This document shows, piece by piece, positions 46,137-57,615 of a stretch of DNA of 64,000 nt. This DNA comes from Termitomyces sp. T153 (taxonomy: Eukaryota > Basidiomycota > Agaricomycetes > Agaricales > Lyophyllaceae). The position numbers were made by a program, and so were the translations under genes. The stretch spans positions 789,387 to 853,386 of the forward strand of contig JACKQL020000022.1 in assembly GCA_018296165.2 (NCBI GenBank), given 5' to 3'. The stretch's first letter is position 1. Every line of letters begins with the position of its first letter. The notes under the pieces were generated by a model. It was given only the letters and a program-made list of their open reading frames with translations, was not told the DNA's origin and searched no databases.

Positions 46137-46847
46137 AGTACAAAGAATGCACTAAGGGTAGACAGTCAGTTAGAAACAACAACAGCCCACCCCAGAACAT
46201 ACCAGAGCTTCATTCTGGCACCAGTTCAGCATTGGGGGGCTCTGCACTCATCCTAGTGCCTCCACAAACACTTCTGGGATCACCTCCCCCCACAACACCC
46301 TCTGATGCTCCAGGACAATCTGGACAACCCCTGCCCCTAAACTTGGCCTCATGGAACAGGCCAGTGGCACTGGAACAGCATGGCTAGCCCATCCTAAACC
46401 CCTTGTGCAAGAGGAGCCCCCAGACAACCCAACCATTGCTGTGGACAACTCTGTCAAGTTCAAATTAGTACCACCTCCAGTGCTGGACCCCCATAGTACA
46501 TCAAGTCAACTCTCCTTTGATTCTAACCATAATCAAACTGCTCATATTGACATTCATACTCATCCCAGACAATCACACAATTCCTGTCAGAAGGAGGAGT
46601 TGGGAACAATAATAATGATTCTGAGGACAACATGAGGAGAAAGTTGGGAAGCACTGGGATATGTCCTGACTCTTTTAATTTCCTAAAAAGAGCTCCTTGA
46701 CAAGCAATGATCCTGCTTTGACTTTGTTTCTCATGCCACTACTGCTCACTGTGAATTGATCAATATTGCTCTGACTTTGACTTTCATGTCCCTGCTGGTC
46801 CCCAATTCATGCCCTGTACCTTGAGAGTCTTGATGCTAAAGGGAGAG
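46137..46847. other. upstream part of the Cys-motif pseudogene and chromovirus 3' leader
   Basis: To about 46640, both strands show only short Pro/Ser-rich frames, possibly upstream exons of the minus-strand gene. From about 46650 the sequence is non-coding and ends in the purine tract CTAAAGGGAGAG (46836-46847), immediately before the LTR. That tract belongs to the plus-strand chromovirus, so the Cys-motif gene and the non-autonomous element both sit inside the chromovirus 3' region. Confidence 0.45.
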
Positions 46848-47900
46848 TGATGTCACAACCCACTTCCAGGCCTCCAGACCTCTTTCCAAGTACTCTGCTC
46901 CTCTAGAGCCCCCACTAACATCCCCTTGACTCTCCCCTACTTTTATTTAACCCCAGTGCCCACCCCAGCAATCTCCAACACTTCCCTGACAAACTCCAGA
47001 AACTCCCTAGTGGGCCCTGTCACTTCCCCTTTCTCTTCCAAGCCTCTAGGCCCCTCTAACACTGTTGTAATCCTGGCATACATCACTGACTTGTCACCAC
47101 AACTTGCCTGACTAGTCCAGAACATCCCAATGACTATGGTGCAGTCTACATTCTCATCAGTTTCCATCAGTATATCACTGCAGCCACCAACTGATCAGAA
47201 CTAATACCTGTCAACTCCATGCAGCTCTGACAAGCCCTGCCACCAGACCTACTGTCCCTGGAGAAGGTTCAGTAGTCAGTATATAAGTTGTAGAGCAATA
47301 TCTGCTACAGCAGTGATATTGCTGATATTCTTCTGTCACATTTGTGTCTATTACATTTCTCAGCTTTGTCTTTATTTCTATCTCTAATCTCATGTCTCTC
47401 AATTATATTTTGTTCTTGTCTCAATCTCATCTTGACCTCATCTTGTCTTGCTTGCCTCAGTTCCTTTTGCATTGCTTGATTTCCTCCAACTCTATCTCCA
47501 TTCTGATCTCCATACAGATCTCTGTTTATGCATTTACAACTCTATACATTCATATCTAACTCCAGACTTGCCCTACCAGAACCCATGAACATTAATTAAT
47601 CCTTCATCAATCTCTAGTCTTGCTCCCATCACTTGCAATAACCTCTGCTTGCCCCACATACTTAATACTTGCCTCTGGACTTGTACCTGACACACTTTAA
47701 GCCTGACCCTTACTTGTACCTTGTCTTAGACTTCCCTGGACTACCCCAGACTTGCTCAGATTGCTTTTCTTGGCTTATCCTTGCAAGTATCTGAAGTCTG
47801 GACCTTCTCAGAATGTTAGGTTATAAGTGCAGAATCTCATATCTACTTAGTAAGAACTCACCCAGTCAAGCTGAGACTCTGTGGTTAGCAGAACTTAACA
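46848..47900 (+). repeat. 3' LTR of the chromovirus (right end approximate)
   Basis: Starts TGATGTCACAACCC right after a polypurine tract, a common start for basidiomycete chromovirus LTRs. A TATA-like AGTATATAAG lies near 47277. A pyrimidine-rich stretch (47320-47560) follows. The right end lies before about 47915, where transposase-coding sequence begins, but cannot be fixed because no partner LTR is present in the window. Confidence 0.6.
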
Positions 47901-47914
47901 GCAACAGCACTTCT

Positions 47915-48418
47915 ATCAGCTTTCTTACTCCATTTTAACCCATACAGCCCCATACCATGAAATCATTCCCTCCTCCATGTTTGACAGTGAGTGTAGTGGT
48001 TCAGTCTGAAATGCCTTCTTCTTGTAGCTGCTACATATAACCCCTCCTCCTTCAGCACATTCTGGATAGTCTGAGGAGAGACAGGGTTGGAAATGATGTT
48101 GTTGATAAAATTGGTGGCCTGAACATATGTATCAAGTCTCCTAGTTGAGATTTGTTGAATAATAGCCTGTTTATCATGTGGAGTAAGCTTAGCTAGATAG
48201 CCTCTAGGATGGTTTTCCTTGTCCACCTCCAACTCTCTACCAATTCTCTCAATAGTAGACTTCCCTAGACCAGTTCTAGCTCTAATATGATGCAGAAATA
48301 CCCTTGAGCAAGGAGAGAAGCAACAGTAGAGCATTGTGCAGGAGAAGTAGCTTTCATGATAGTGGTTGAAGGTCAAGATGTGGTTCAACCAACTTGAACT
48401 ACTCCCAAATATAAACAA
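47915..48418 (-). pseudogene. Tc1/mariner-like transposase fragment with internal deletion
   Basis: The frame 48418-47963 contains a helix-turn-helix DNA-binding part: GLGKSTIERIGRELEVDK, GYLAKLTPHDKQAIIQQIS and NPVSPQTIQNVLKEEGL. After RRRHF the sequence jumps, in another frame, to VKHGGGNDFMVWGCMG (about 47990-47945), a segment that normally lies more than 70 residues further on, after the first catalytic Asp. So the first DDE residue has been deleted. The left part is cut by the chromovirus LTR. It is inactive. Confidence 0.78.
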
Positions 48419-50047
48419 ATATAGTCATGTGACTCTGTTGATATTCCCACATGCAACTTACTTTTATTTCTGACTAAAATATGGATAACATTAAGAGTAT
48501 TGTTGGGATCACTAGACAACAACATTGGTATATTCAAGGGAAGATTTTATATTTGTAAATGGATGGCTCACCAGAGTAGGACTGTCAACAGCTCCAGAGA
48601 AAACCAAGTTGATGCATCATTTATGAACAGGATAGAGGTCATTCACCACCAATCAGACTGCCAATGTCAGATGGATCAGAGACAGAGATATGGGCCAAGG
48701 AAACAATAAGGATCCTGGGGCTACACATTGACAGGGAAATCACATTAACCAATACCTAAGTAGAGCAACATAGAAGGCCAGGCAAGCAGCAATGGGATCA
48801 CACATCCTAGCCAACACAATATGAGGAGTTAGCCAGACACAGTCAAATACAATGTACAAGGTGTGTGTAGTGCCAATGATGACATATGCAAGCCTGGCAT
48901 GGTGGACTGAAAAGAAGACACATGTAGACAAACTAACCAGAATATAGAACAATGCATTGAGACACATGGCAGGAGCATTGAAGACCACACCAATTAAAGT
49001 GCTGGAGGTTGACATGGCAATAGCACCCATAGATATCACATTGGAAGAGGCAGTTAACAGGTATGCTCATAGACTACACAGGCTCAAAGATTTGAACCCA
49101 ATCATTGCAAAATTGATGGAGGACTGGAGACAATGAGAATCAGCCACACAACTGCCCCCACTCCCATCAAGAAAACTGTCAAGGAAGAAGACCATTCAGA
49201 AGCTAAACCAACTGAAGAGAATAGCAAAGATGATGTATAAACTATTGGAAAGGGAGAGGATCAACCCATTCATGGTCTCCACCATGGCCCCATACAGCTG
49301 ATAAATATAAGTGCAGACTCACAATTATAGGAGTACTAAAGAAAGCTAAGAAGAAAGAGGAAGCAAAAAAAATACAATGACTGGATACAAGAACCAAAAA
49401 AGGACCCAGCACAATTGATGGTGTACTTATATGGATTCATGAGAGAAATAACTCTGAACAAAGACAAGACAGTAGGGTGGGGAGTAGTTGGATTACATGA
49501 GGCTGAGAGGTGTTTGCAGACAGAAAAGAACTTGGGAACAGGGCAGAAGTGTATGATGCAGAACTGTTGGGGATTATGAAGTCAGCAAAAGCAGCCATGA
49601 GGTACAATGAGGCAAGTAAAACACATCCACATATTTGCTGACAACTCAGCAGCAATAATGACATCATACAAACCAAAACCAAAATCAGGCCAGTCACATA
49701 TAATCAACATCACATGCACTGTAGATAGCTTCCTCAATGAGGAAATTGAACATTAAGTGGTGCCTGGAACATGAAGATGACAAGGGAAATGAGCAAGCAG
49801 ATGAAGAAGGGTACCAAGAAATGGATGCTGGAATATACAACTTACACAAACATCAAGAGAAGGATGAAAGGAAGCACTCTCAAAAAGTGGGTCAGAGAAT
49901 GGGAAAAGGCACCATGAATGGGAGGCTTTACAATTGCAAACAGTCTAAAACTCAGATAAAAACCAAGGGAGCATGTGAATCACATATCAAGGGAGGTGTT
50001 CAGCAGGCTCACACAGTGCAGGACAAAGCACATATTCATAGGTGAGT

Positions 50048-52185
50048 TGATAAGACCCAACTGTCACTGAGCACCATTACTGACATCTCAGACTATCTTA
50101 TCTGGACAGCATCTGATGTGGACACAGCACAAGTATGTACAAGTCATGCAACTTTATCATGTGGGATCTATCCCCAAGGTCTGGAATGATGTGGGGAACG
50201 TTGGCTCAGCTGGCACCAGCGTGTCCCAAAGCAGGTCACCTGACTTGCGAGTGCAAGGTCAGGGTTTCGACTCTGGCTGAGTGCGCCTGTGTGGAAAACA
50301 CCTTAGACACCACATGGGTTATTTCAACGCCGCCGGGAAGCCTCCGCCCGTACGTGCTTGACTAGCCAGGCTTTGTAGTGCAGGCCGACCAGGACCGAGC
50401 AATCAGCACGTGGTTCAATGAGGCAATGTGACCACCACGCTCGTGACGGATTAGAAAAAGAGAAGTTTCCCCGGTGTGACGGATTTGGGAGAGGGTCTAG
50501 GCCTTTGCTGACCAAGCGGGTTGTGGCACGGGTAGGCGTGAGGATAGGAGTCAATAGTTGATCAGGCTGCCGAAGTACTGTGTGGTCCGTCAGGTGGTCT
50601 GGTGTGGTTAAAAGCCAAGCTGCCGGTTTGATCAGGTGCCTAGCCAAAATGGTGCGGTATGTCTGTCACTAGTGGTACACTGGGCTATTCCGTTGCGGGA
50701 TTAAACCCTCGGGACCGTCTTCCGAAAGTAGCGTCTGGGCGTGGGGAAGGATGGAGTTGTGACCACCCTTGGGTCGTGGGTTGATACGAGGAAGGCTTGA
50801 GCGGGCCGATCAGGTTCACACCCTACAACCTCAACTCCGACCAAGCATTGCCAAGTACAGCTGGGTTTAGAAATTGGGAGGGCACGTTAGCGGCAGATAG
50901 TCAGTGGGACTTAGGTGTGGGAAGTAGTATGAACTCCGACAAAGTCAAATTGTAGTAAAGTGGCTATGAGACGTAACCGGCATCAGCTGAAAAGGGATCA
51001 GGCCGGAGAACTAGTCAGAGTGTCTGTAATTACTACCCCCATTACATTGCAGGGCTTAGGACACGAAGGTCATGTGTAAAATAGGCCTTTAAGATAAATA
51101 AAAACGGATCATCATCATCATCTGGAATGATGTAGCCATTGCACAGGATTCTAGCAACCATGAGACTTCTGGATCACAAGCCTCATCACATGGAATCTAG
51201 CCTTTTAGTCTAAAACAATAAGGTCAAGACCTTTCCTTAGCAACAATCACTAGTGACATTACTTAGCAACAACAATACTTCTTCTCAAAAACAGATATTA
51301 AAGGCCATGTGACCCCTTACTTATCACTTCTCTTGTCTTGCTTATAAACATACCTGAATGGTATGTACACTTCAGATATTGATGTTAGTTTGTATCATGG
51401 ACACTTTGGCAGATGCTGTTGCTGGTGGCAACTATATTCCCTTTCTGAATACTATACCTACAAACAGTATAGATACTGCCTGTACATAGAGACAATTGAA
51501 AAACAAAGAGTATAATTCCCCCTCAGTAGCTCTCAGCTTCCCAGCTTCAGATTTCTTCTCTGCCCACTCTTGTCATCATTAATGGCTTAGCAACAAGCCT
51601 CAGTGACCTTGTACTTGATTTAGCATGGGTACCAATTACAGGTACTCTATAGTGTCTTTTGTCTCAGCAACACTAGCAACTATGGCTAGTGACTAGTTTG
51701 TGTTTGTCCTCCAGCTTATACTGACTTTACTTATTCCCTTTTCCCATCCCCTTCCTGTTGCTAGGTCCTTACCAACCTTAGCAAACTATTCTTGTTCTCC
51801 CCTTTTGTCCATCCACCCTGTCCTTAGCAACTTTGCTTCCCCTCCATCCCTACCAACACCTTTACTCCCTATTGCTTAGTCCTCCTTTCTGAGCAACTTA
51901 TCACTCCCTCTTCTTAGTGACTTTTATTAGTGACTCTTTTGTCTCCACCTCTTTTTTCCTCTTCATTAACCAGCAACTTAATGATCCTATGTTGCCATCT
52001 AGCAACTTAGGTTAGCAACATTTCTCACTTGACTCCTACATTGTGCTCACATACTTTAGCCTTTCTAGGATGTTTACTGACTTGCCCTCATTACTTCTTA
52101 TTGCCAGCTACCCTATCTGGTTGCCAGTGTTTAGGTTTTCCTTTGTTTTCCCTGCATGGCAGCCAGGTGGCATAGGAGCACATCA
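50048..52185 (+). repeat. solo LTR of family L, copy 2, containing a SINE-like insertion
   Basis: Starts TGATAAGACCCAACTGTCAC and ends GGAGCACATCA, matching the ends of 24820-25759. GAGT lies on both sides (50044-50047 and 52186-52189), a four-base match that may be the remnant of a five-base duplication. Flanking LINE coding sequence is continuous across it. After removing the SINE-like insertion the LTR is about 1.2 kb, longer than copy 1. Confidence 0.85.
50193..51120 (+). mobile_element. long SINE-like element, copy 1 (928 bp, CpG-intact)
   Basis: Flanked by the 13-base duplication TCTGGAATGATGT (50180-50192 and 51121-51133). The head has a tRNA-like internal promoter: A box TGGCTCAGCTGG at 50202-50213 and B box GGTTTCGACTC at 50263-50273, about 50 bp apart. 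The tail is AATAAAAACGG followed by (ATC)n. There is no long open frame on the sense strand. These features fit a tRNA-headed element moved by LINE machinery, though at 928 bp it is long for a SINE. CpG sites are intact, so it inserted after the surrounding DNA had decayed. Confidence 0.85.
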
Positions 52186-52620
52186 GAGTACTATGCAAAG
52201 TTCATACCTAATGAGAAAGTAGCATGCATGTGCAGAGAGTGGTTCCAAACATGGGAACACATAATCTGGGAGTGCCAGAAATACAAGGAATACTGAGAAA
52301 TATTGAGGGAGGCAGATAAACAGATGGAGTTGGGCATACTGCAAGGGACAAAGAAAGAACTAGAGGTGACAACCAAATTCCTTAAGAAAGCTGGTGCTTT
52401 CACCAAAACAGGGAACCCATGAAGAGCAAAGGATGAACCAACAGAAGGAGACAAGGGGAACAACAAGGAAGAGGAGAGGTGGTGAGAGAGAATGGAGTGG
52501 CATAGGGAGGAGAGAGCAGTGGGACAGGATGAAGGAGAGAGGATGGGGAGCAGATAGGAGAGGGAAGTCACAGACAAAGAATGGCAAATACTAGAAGATA
52601 CAAGACATAAAGGAAAGGAG

Positions 52621-54979
52621 AGGCTAGATGTAAGTACACAAACCATGGGATGTCAAGACACCCTACATACATGAAGACTTTAAAAGAACAAATTATGATC
52701 AAGGCCCAGACACAGGCCACCACAAACCACCTCACCTGAACCAACATCCAAAGCCTCACATTCCTCCTCAGATACTTTATGATGTGACCACATCAGATAC
52801 AAGTCACAAGAGATTCTGCAAAGAGAGCTCTAATGCCCAACAATTTACAAACTTTGCTACAATTACAAGCATACCAATACTTATCATTGGTGTAGAGTAT
52901 ATACCTTACTTTACCCACACCTCTTAGCCTGGTACTGTGGCTTGCCAGCAGTATAAACAGAGCTCATCATTCATTCTAGTAAACAAATGAAATAATGACC
53001 AATATGATCCTCAATAGAAGATATCAAAATGTAAACACCATCAGGGGACCAATGAGGCTGTGAAACATCCCCATGGTGATCCCTATGTAGCTCCAATCTG
53101 CAGGAGCAAGTATTCCTGCTCCTCCTTGGGAACAAACATCCAGGTCACATCTGTGACACATCAATGAAATATGTCCCTCCTCCCCAATTCCTCCTCCTGT
53201 AAGGACAACATTTTGTATTTGTTTTGGGTGTGCCCTTCAACCAAATAATAAGACTGCCTGTTTGGTGCAGTAGATTAAGAAATGGAGCAAGAGCATGGTC
53301 AAGCATAATAGCAATATGGCAAGCAAACTCACTTGTTAACCCAGGCCAGTGTGGAAATCTCATGGAGGCTGAGCTTTTTGATGATGCAAAGAAAGATGTC
53401 TTTGGGAATGTGTGCTAATGTGGACAATATATCACAACATATATCTTGACCTGTAAGAGTTATATAGATGTTAGATGCCCAAGATGTGGTTGGTGCTTAT
53501 GTGTGTCTGGCATTGTGTAAATGAAGGGATTTAGTATCTGTTGGTGTGTAAACATGGAAGTGACAAAAGGGATTCTCACAGGTTATTGCACTCAAGCAAA
53601 TTGTGGGATGGCTAACAAGGGGGAATGATACAAGTCATTTGCAGATGGTAAAGTCAGCCAAAGAGTGTACATCTGACTGTGTAGGGAAAACTAGACTGTG
53701 AATAATGAGATCAGCCTTCCAATTCCATGTGATTGTCCTGTAATGGATGGCACTCAAGTGTTTATTGGTCAGTGGTGAAATGGGCATTTGTGTGGAAGGT
53801 TGAAAAGACAAAATGAGTTATGTTAGGATTAAAAAGACCTAATAGATGAAATATTTTGCAAGTAGCAGGCTGTGCAATTGGATCAAAACTGTTTTGAGTT
53901 GTTATGTTCATACTGTAAGGTAGGGAGCATCCATTCTCTCCAACATCACATGGTGTTACTTTAGTGTGACAGTACCATCAAACTTGCCAATTTCACTACT
54001 TAGGAAAAGGTTTTTATTTGATCTGGTAGGTATTGCAAAAATTGAAGCCCATACAATTGTTAGATAGTACATGTAGTATATAAATCAATAATTTTCAAGA
54101 ATTCTGATTAAAACTGACTAAGATATTGAAAGAACAGTATATGCTTCTACAAGTCAGAATATATTTGCAGCCTTGAGTTCCTTCAAAATAGTCTTGGAAA
54201 TCATCCTGTGGCCTCCATATCTTCTTGCAGCCTAGGCAGTCTCACTGCTGGCATTCAATTGTGTTTCCTTGGGAAAAAATCAAAAGGAAACCTGTTATGC
54301 CATTTCCTATGTGGCAATTTCTGATGGAAAAAGTCTTTGAACAAAGGAAATTTGCCTTTTTCTATAGTAAAAAGCTAGCCAAGAAACAGATGACAGGTTT
54401 CTTTTGACTCTTTTTCCATTGGAAACATTTTCTGGCCCCAGCAGTGTCTGTCTGCCATTCAGTCCCTGAGAGTGTGCAAGCATGAACTCCCATGATTGGA
54501 AACAAATCTTGAGTGATCATGGCTTGATTATACCTTTCAATAATATAGTTAAAAAAGAAGGCTGCTCACCTTTGAGAAGTTATGCATGTTACACTTGAAG
54601 TCAATGTCAACTTTAAGGAGTAAATACCATGTTCTCTAGTTGACTCATGCTAACATTTCCAGGCACTCTAAATTTTATGGTGCACAAGCTATCTATGCAG
54701 AGGGAAAACTTGCTCCAACAATTGAAGACCCTCATCATGTGGGCATCTTAGAACAATCTTGATGTCAAGCCTTTATCATCAGCAACTTGTTGAGGCTTTG
54801 CCAGATAAATACAAACCTTGTGGGCAATGCAATCAAGTTAGACATGTGGCACTTAGCATGTGGTTGCTTGCACTTGATAATTAGACTGTGACAATTCTTA
54901 CTGTTCCATTGTGCTGGGAAACTTGTCCCTCATCTTGCCAACTCCTTCCTTGAATTGAATGCCATATTTCTCAAGGGTC
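52621..54979. other. degraded sequence, nothing recognisable
   Basis: Follows the LINE C-terminal region. The first 150 bases may be LINE 3' untranslated sequence. Beyond that, only short frames occur on both strands (for example 53145-53363 and 54225-54407), with no motif I can name and no repeat of another part of the window. Confidence 0.4.
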
Positions 54980-56650
54980 TTGTAGCAGCAGGTCTTCTAA
55001 ATGTGAACCATGTGGCAGGTGCAAGAGATTGCAATCAAGATAACAGGGGAATGGAGGAGGATAGGTACACAGATGACAAATCTGATGAGAGTGGTGAAAA
55101 GGAAAAAATGTGAGTGTTGAATACTTGGAATTTATGCTGAATAACTGACTATATGAGGATTGTGTTGTCTTTAGACAGTGAAAGAGAAAACTGCAGCAAC
55201 AAGTGTATGACAACATTGTATTGCTTGACTCAATCATTTCTTCATACTTCAAGAAGCTATGCCAGTTGATTGGAAAAGCAGATTTCCATATTAGAAATCT
55301 AAAATTTATACTGATAGTATGCATATATTCTATGATCTAACCAATGCTAACATTCTTGAGATTGTGGGAGGAACTGGTAGCATGCATATTGCTGATACAC
55401 AAAAGGTCAAGGACATGATCACTACCTTAATGCAGAATGTCTCAATGAAGTATCTCATCCCTACCATGGTATTGCCATTGCCTCATGACAAATTGGCTTT
55501 CAGATTCAACAATATTGATACAGGATTGCTAATCTGTCCTGCCAAACATGCCTGAAAATACTGCCACTTGTAAGCTTATCCTTTCTTACAATTATGTGTT
55601 TATGATTGTTTCAGATTTTGTCAACAATTGCAAGATGGGAAACTCAAAGTGATGGTGCACAACTTCCTTCTTTTCCTGTATGATAAACATGCTGCTTCAA
55701 AACAATTTCAACTGGTTTCCCCAATCCAAGTAACTGAGATCATGAAGAAGAATTAAATTATGATGAGTACAATAAAATCACTAAAGGGCTCTGTCAAGGA
55801 GCACTTCTGACTACAGTGCATTTTTGATTGTATCCTATTGTGATATTGATTAATGTTCTCTTTTAGGTGTGCTAACACATGTCATCTGGCTCTAGAATTG
55901 GCCAAATGGAAAGTCATGCAACTAAACACCCAATTGCCAATAAGTATGGCATCACCAGGATTATGCCAGAAATGGCTTGCTTCACTTTGATTTTGATTGA
56001 TCAGTGGAACATGGAAAAAAGTCTGTTTTTGTTTTCTACTTTCTATTATAACATTCTCAGGTTGTTCATGAACACAGAGTGGGAAAAGGGGACATTGGAC
56101 TATTGGAATAAGTAAGTTGACATTGTGCATATTCTACTAATCCTGAATGTACAGTTCTAGGTTGTTTTATAGTCATAATGGTTCTATCTGTCCCAACTGC
56201 AAAGTGCAACCCCCCTTGGCAATGCCAGATGCCAATATCTGTTGCCCCATAAAAACTTGCCAACAATGCATTCAAAAGGAGCAGCAACAACTTCAGGATG
56301 AGCATGAAGATTACTGACAGTGTCCATATTCCCAAATGGAGAAGAACCAGCATGAATGTGAACTTATAAAATGCAAACAGAGGAGCTCCAGCAGTCAACT
56401 GGTCAAGTATAGACATCTGTGACTTAGTGGCAAGCAATCCAAGCCAGGTGACTGCAATGGCAAAGGTGAGGAGCATGACAGCAGTGAAGATGATGGTGTG
56501 GATGACAGCAATGGCAAAGGTGAGAGTCATGATGACAGTGAAGATGATGGCACAAATGACAGCAGCAGAGAAGGTGAGAATAGTGATGGTGTTGAGAGTG
56601 AAGATGATGGTGCCGTTGCCTCATCTTCTAAAAAATTCACCAAGTCCTCA
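54980..56650 (+). pseudogene. DUF6698-like pseudogene with acidic repeat tail
   Basis: Exon-like pieces in order: an acidic N-terminal segment near 55040-55110 (EEDRYTDDKSDESGEKEK) ending at a GTGAGT-like donor; 55319-55555; 55600-55690 (MVHNFLLFLYDKHA when read in the best frame); and 55879-56115. The last reads SGSRIGQMESHATKHPIANKYGITRIMPEMACF, split by short gaps, then FYYNILRLFMNTEWEKG and LDYWNK. That succession resembles the DUF6698 family, a large group of basidiomycete proteins of unknown function. A Cys-containing part (CPNCK, then CCPIKTCQQC) and an Asp/Ser-rich tail follow. Stops and lost splice sites are frequent. Confidence 0.5.
56454..56615 (+). repeat. 54-bp minisatellite, three units
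   Basis: Units start at 56454, 56508 and 56562, each with a GCAATGGCAAAGGTGAG-like start and GTGAAGATGATGG later. The period is a multiple of three, so each unit adds 18 residues of Asp/Ser/Glu-rich sequence to the tail of the pseudogene at 54980-56650. The third unit is more diverged. Confidence 0.85.
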
Positions 56651-57478
56651 AGAACAAGTCCATACCATGACTTGGATGAGGAGCCATCTCCTGATTTGCT
56701 TTTGTCACCTTCTCCAGCCTTTCTTCTGCCTCCTCCTTTGTCTCAATTTCCCTAGTTACCAATTCCTCCATTCTTTTCTCCAACTCCACCTCATCCACCT
56801 CAAATTCCATCCACTTCACATCTTTGAAATTCCAACCCTTTTCTTCTCTCACTTCCTCCATTGTAGCATAGAAGGTCATCACCATTGGGAAGTAGTTGGT
56901 TCCTACTTGCTCACATCATATGATATTCTGTCAAAAGCCACTAGTGACAAAGAGATTCTTGGGTCTTGTGAAGTTTTTTATTTGTTTGGCCTCTTGCATT
57001 GGTATGCCTTGCCTGAGGATTGTCACCATGTCATATCTTGCAATCATGTTGATGAGTGCCTCAGCCACTGAAAAGTTGGCTCTTGAGAACAGATGTCTGT
57101 TTCACAGGTTGTTCCACATGGGATGATGGTCTGTGGAAATTGCCAGCCCATATGTTGTGCCATTTTGACCTCCTGTGGTGATGCCCCTCACCACTCATCA
57201 GATAGCTGTCCAGTGTATGTAGACTCTGCAAGTGTGTGCAATTGTTGTAAAACATAGAATATTTGTACAAAGTTCTTGCCTGTTTTTATTCTCACTGCTA
57301 CTACATCCACACACTTCACATTGAGCTGAGTCCATGCATTAGTTGCTATATTTCTGTTTATTAGTATCATTGCTCTGGTCTTGTGAGGATTGCTATCATC
57401 ATGCCCTCCTAAGTAGACAGGCCTCCATTTTTGTGTCACTCTAGACTTCTTGTTGAAGTCAAAGTATAGCCCTTGCAT
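56640..57478 (-). pseudogene. LINE ORF2 endonuclease domain (Tad1-like)
   Basis: The frame 57478-57188 reads MQGLYFDFNKKSR, RAMILINRNIATNAW and VDVVAVRIKTGKNFVQI, an APE-type endonuclease N-terminal half. It continues through shifts with NFHRPSSHVEQ (where GDFNxHHPxW is expected), EALINMIARYDMVTILRQGIP and NYFPMVMTFYA. The following helical segment (EEVREEKGWNFKDVKWMEFE) links to the RT. ORF2 breaks off at about 56640 against the acidic tail of the plus-strand pseudogene, so the RT is missing. It follows ORF1 on the same strand. Confidence 0.8.
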
Positions 57479-57615
57479 ACATACTATGTTGGTTATGTTA
57501 TCTAGTGAGTTCAGCAGTGCATGCTGGGCTGTTGAAGATTTATTAAGGTTTTGCTATAAGATAGTTAGTGTTCCTTGTGTGCTCAGTCTGCTTTTGTTTT
57601 CTTTGTTTGGGTGTC

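Larger units (their letters stand above)
48480..52620 (+). mobile_element. 5'-truncated Tad1-like LINE, split by LTR family L
   Basis: Reading through frameshifts: GLSTAPEKTKLMH (about 48580), IRILGLHIDREIT (about 48710), VVPMMTYASLAWWTEKKTHVDK (near 48870), NALRHMAGALKTTPIKVLE (near 48950), then RNase H with YDAELLGIMKSAKAA, HIFADNSAAIMTSY and HEDDKGNEQADEE (49555-49830). The C-terminal Cys region resumes after the LTR: CMCREWFQTWEHIIWECQKY at about 52225-52285. The order RT C-terminal, RNase H, Cys module is that of fungal Tad1 LINEs. The 5' half is absent, as is usual after incomplete reverse transcription. Confidence 0.85.

Noticed and set aside
50193..50290. A tRNA gene
   Set aside because: A and B boxes are present, but the sequence does not fold into a plausible cloverleaf by eye and is joined to a long tail with target duplications; it is a SINE-type promoter.
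56424..56624. His-rich minus-strand ORF
   Set aside because: Antisense reading of the 54-bp acidic minisatellite.
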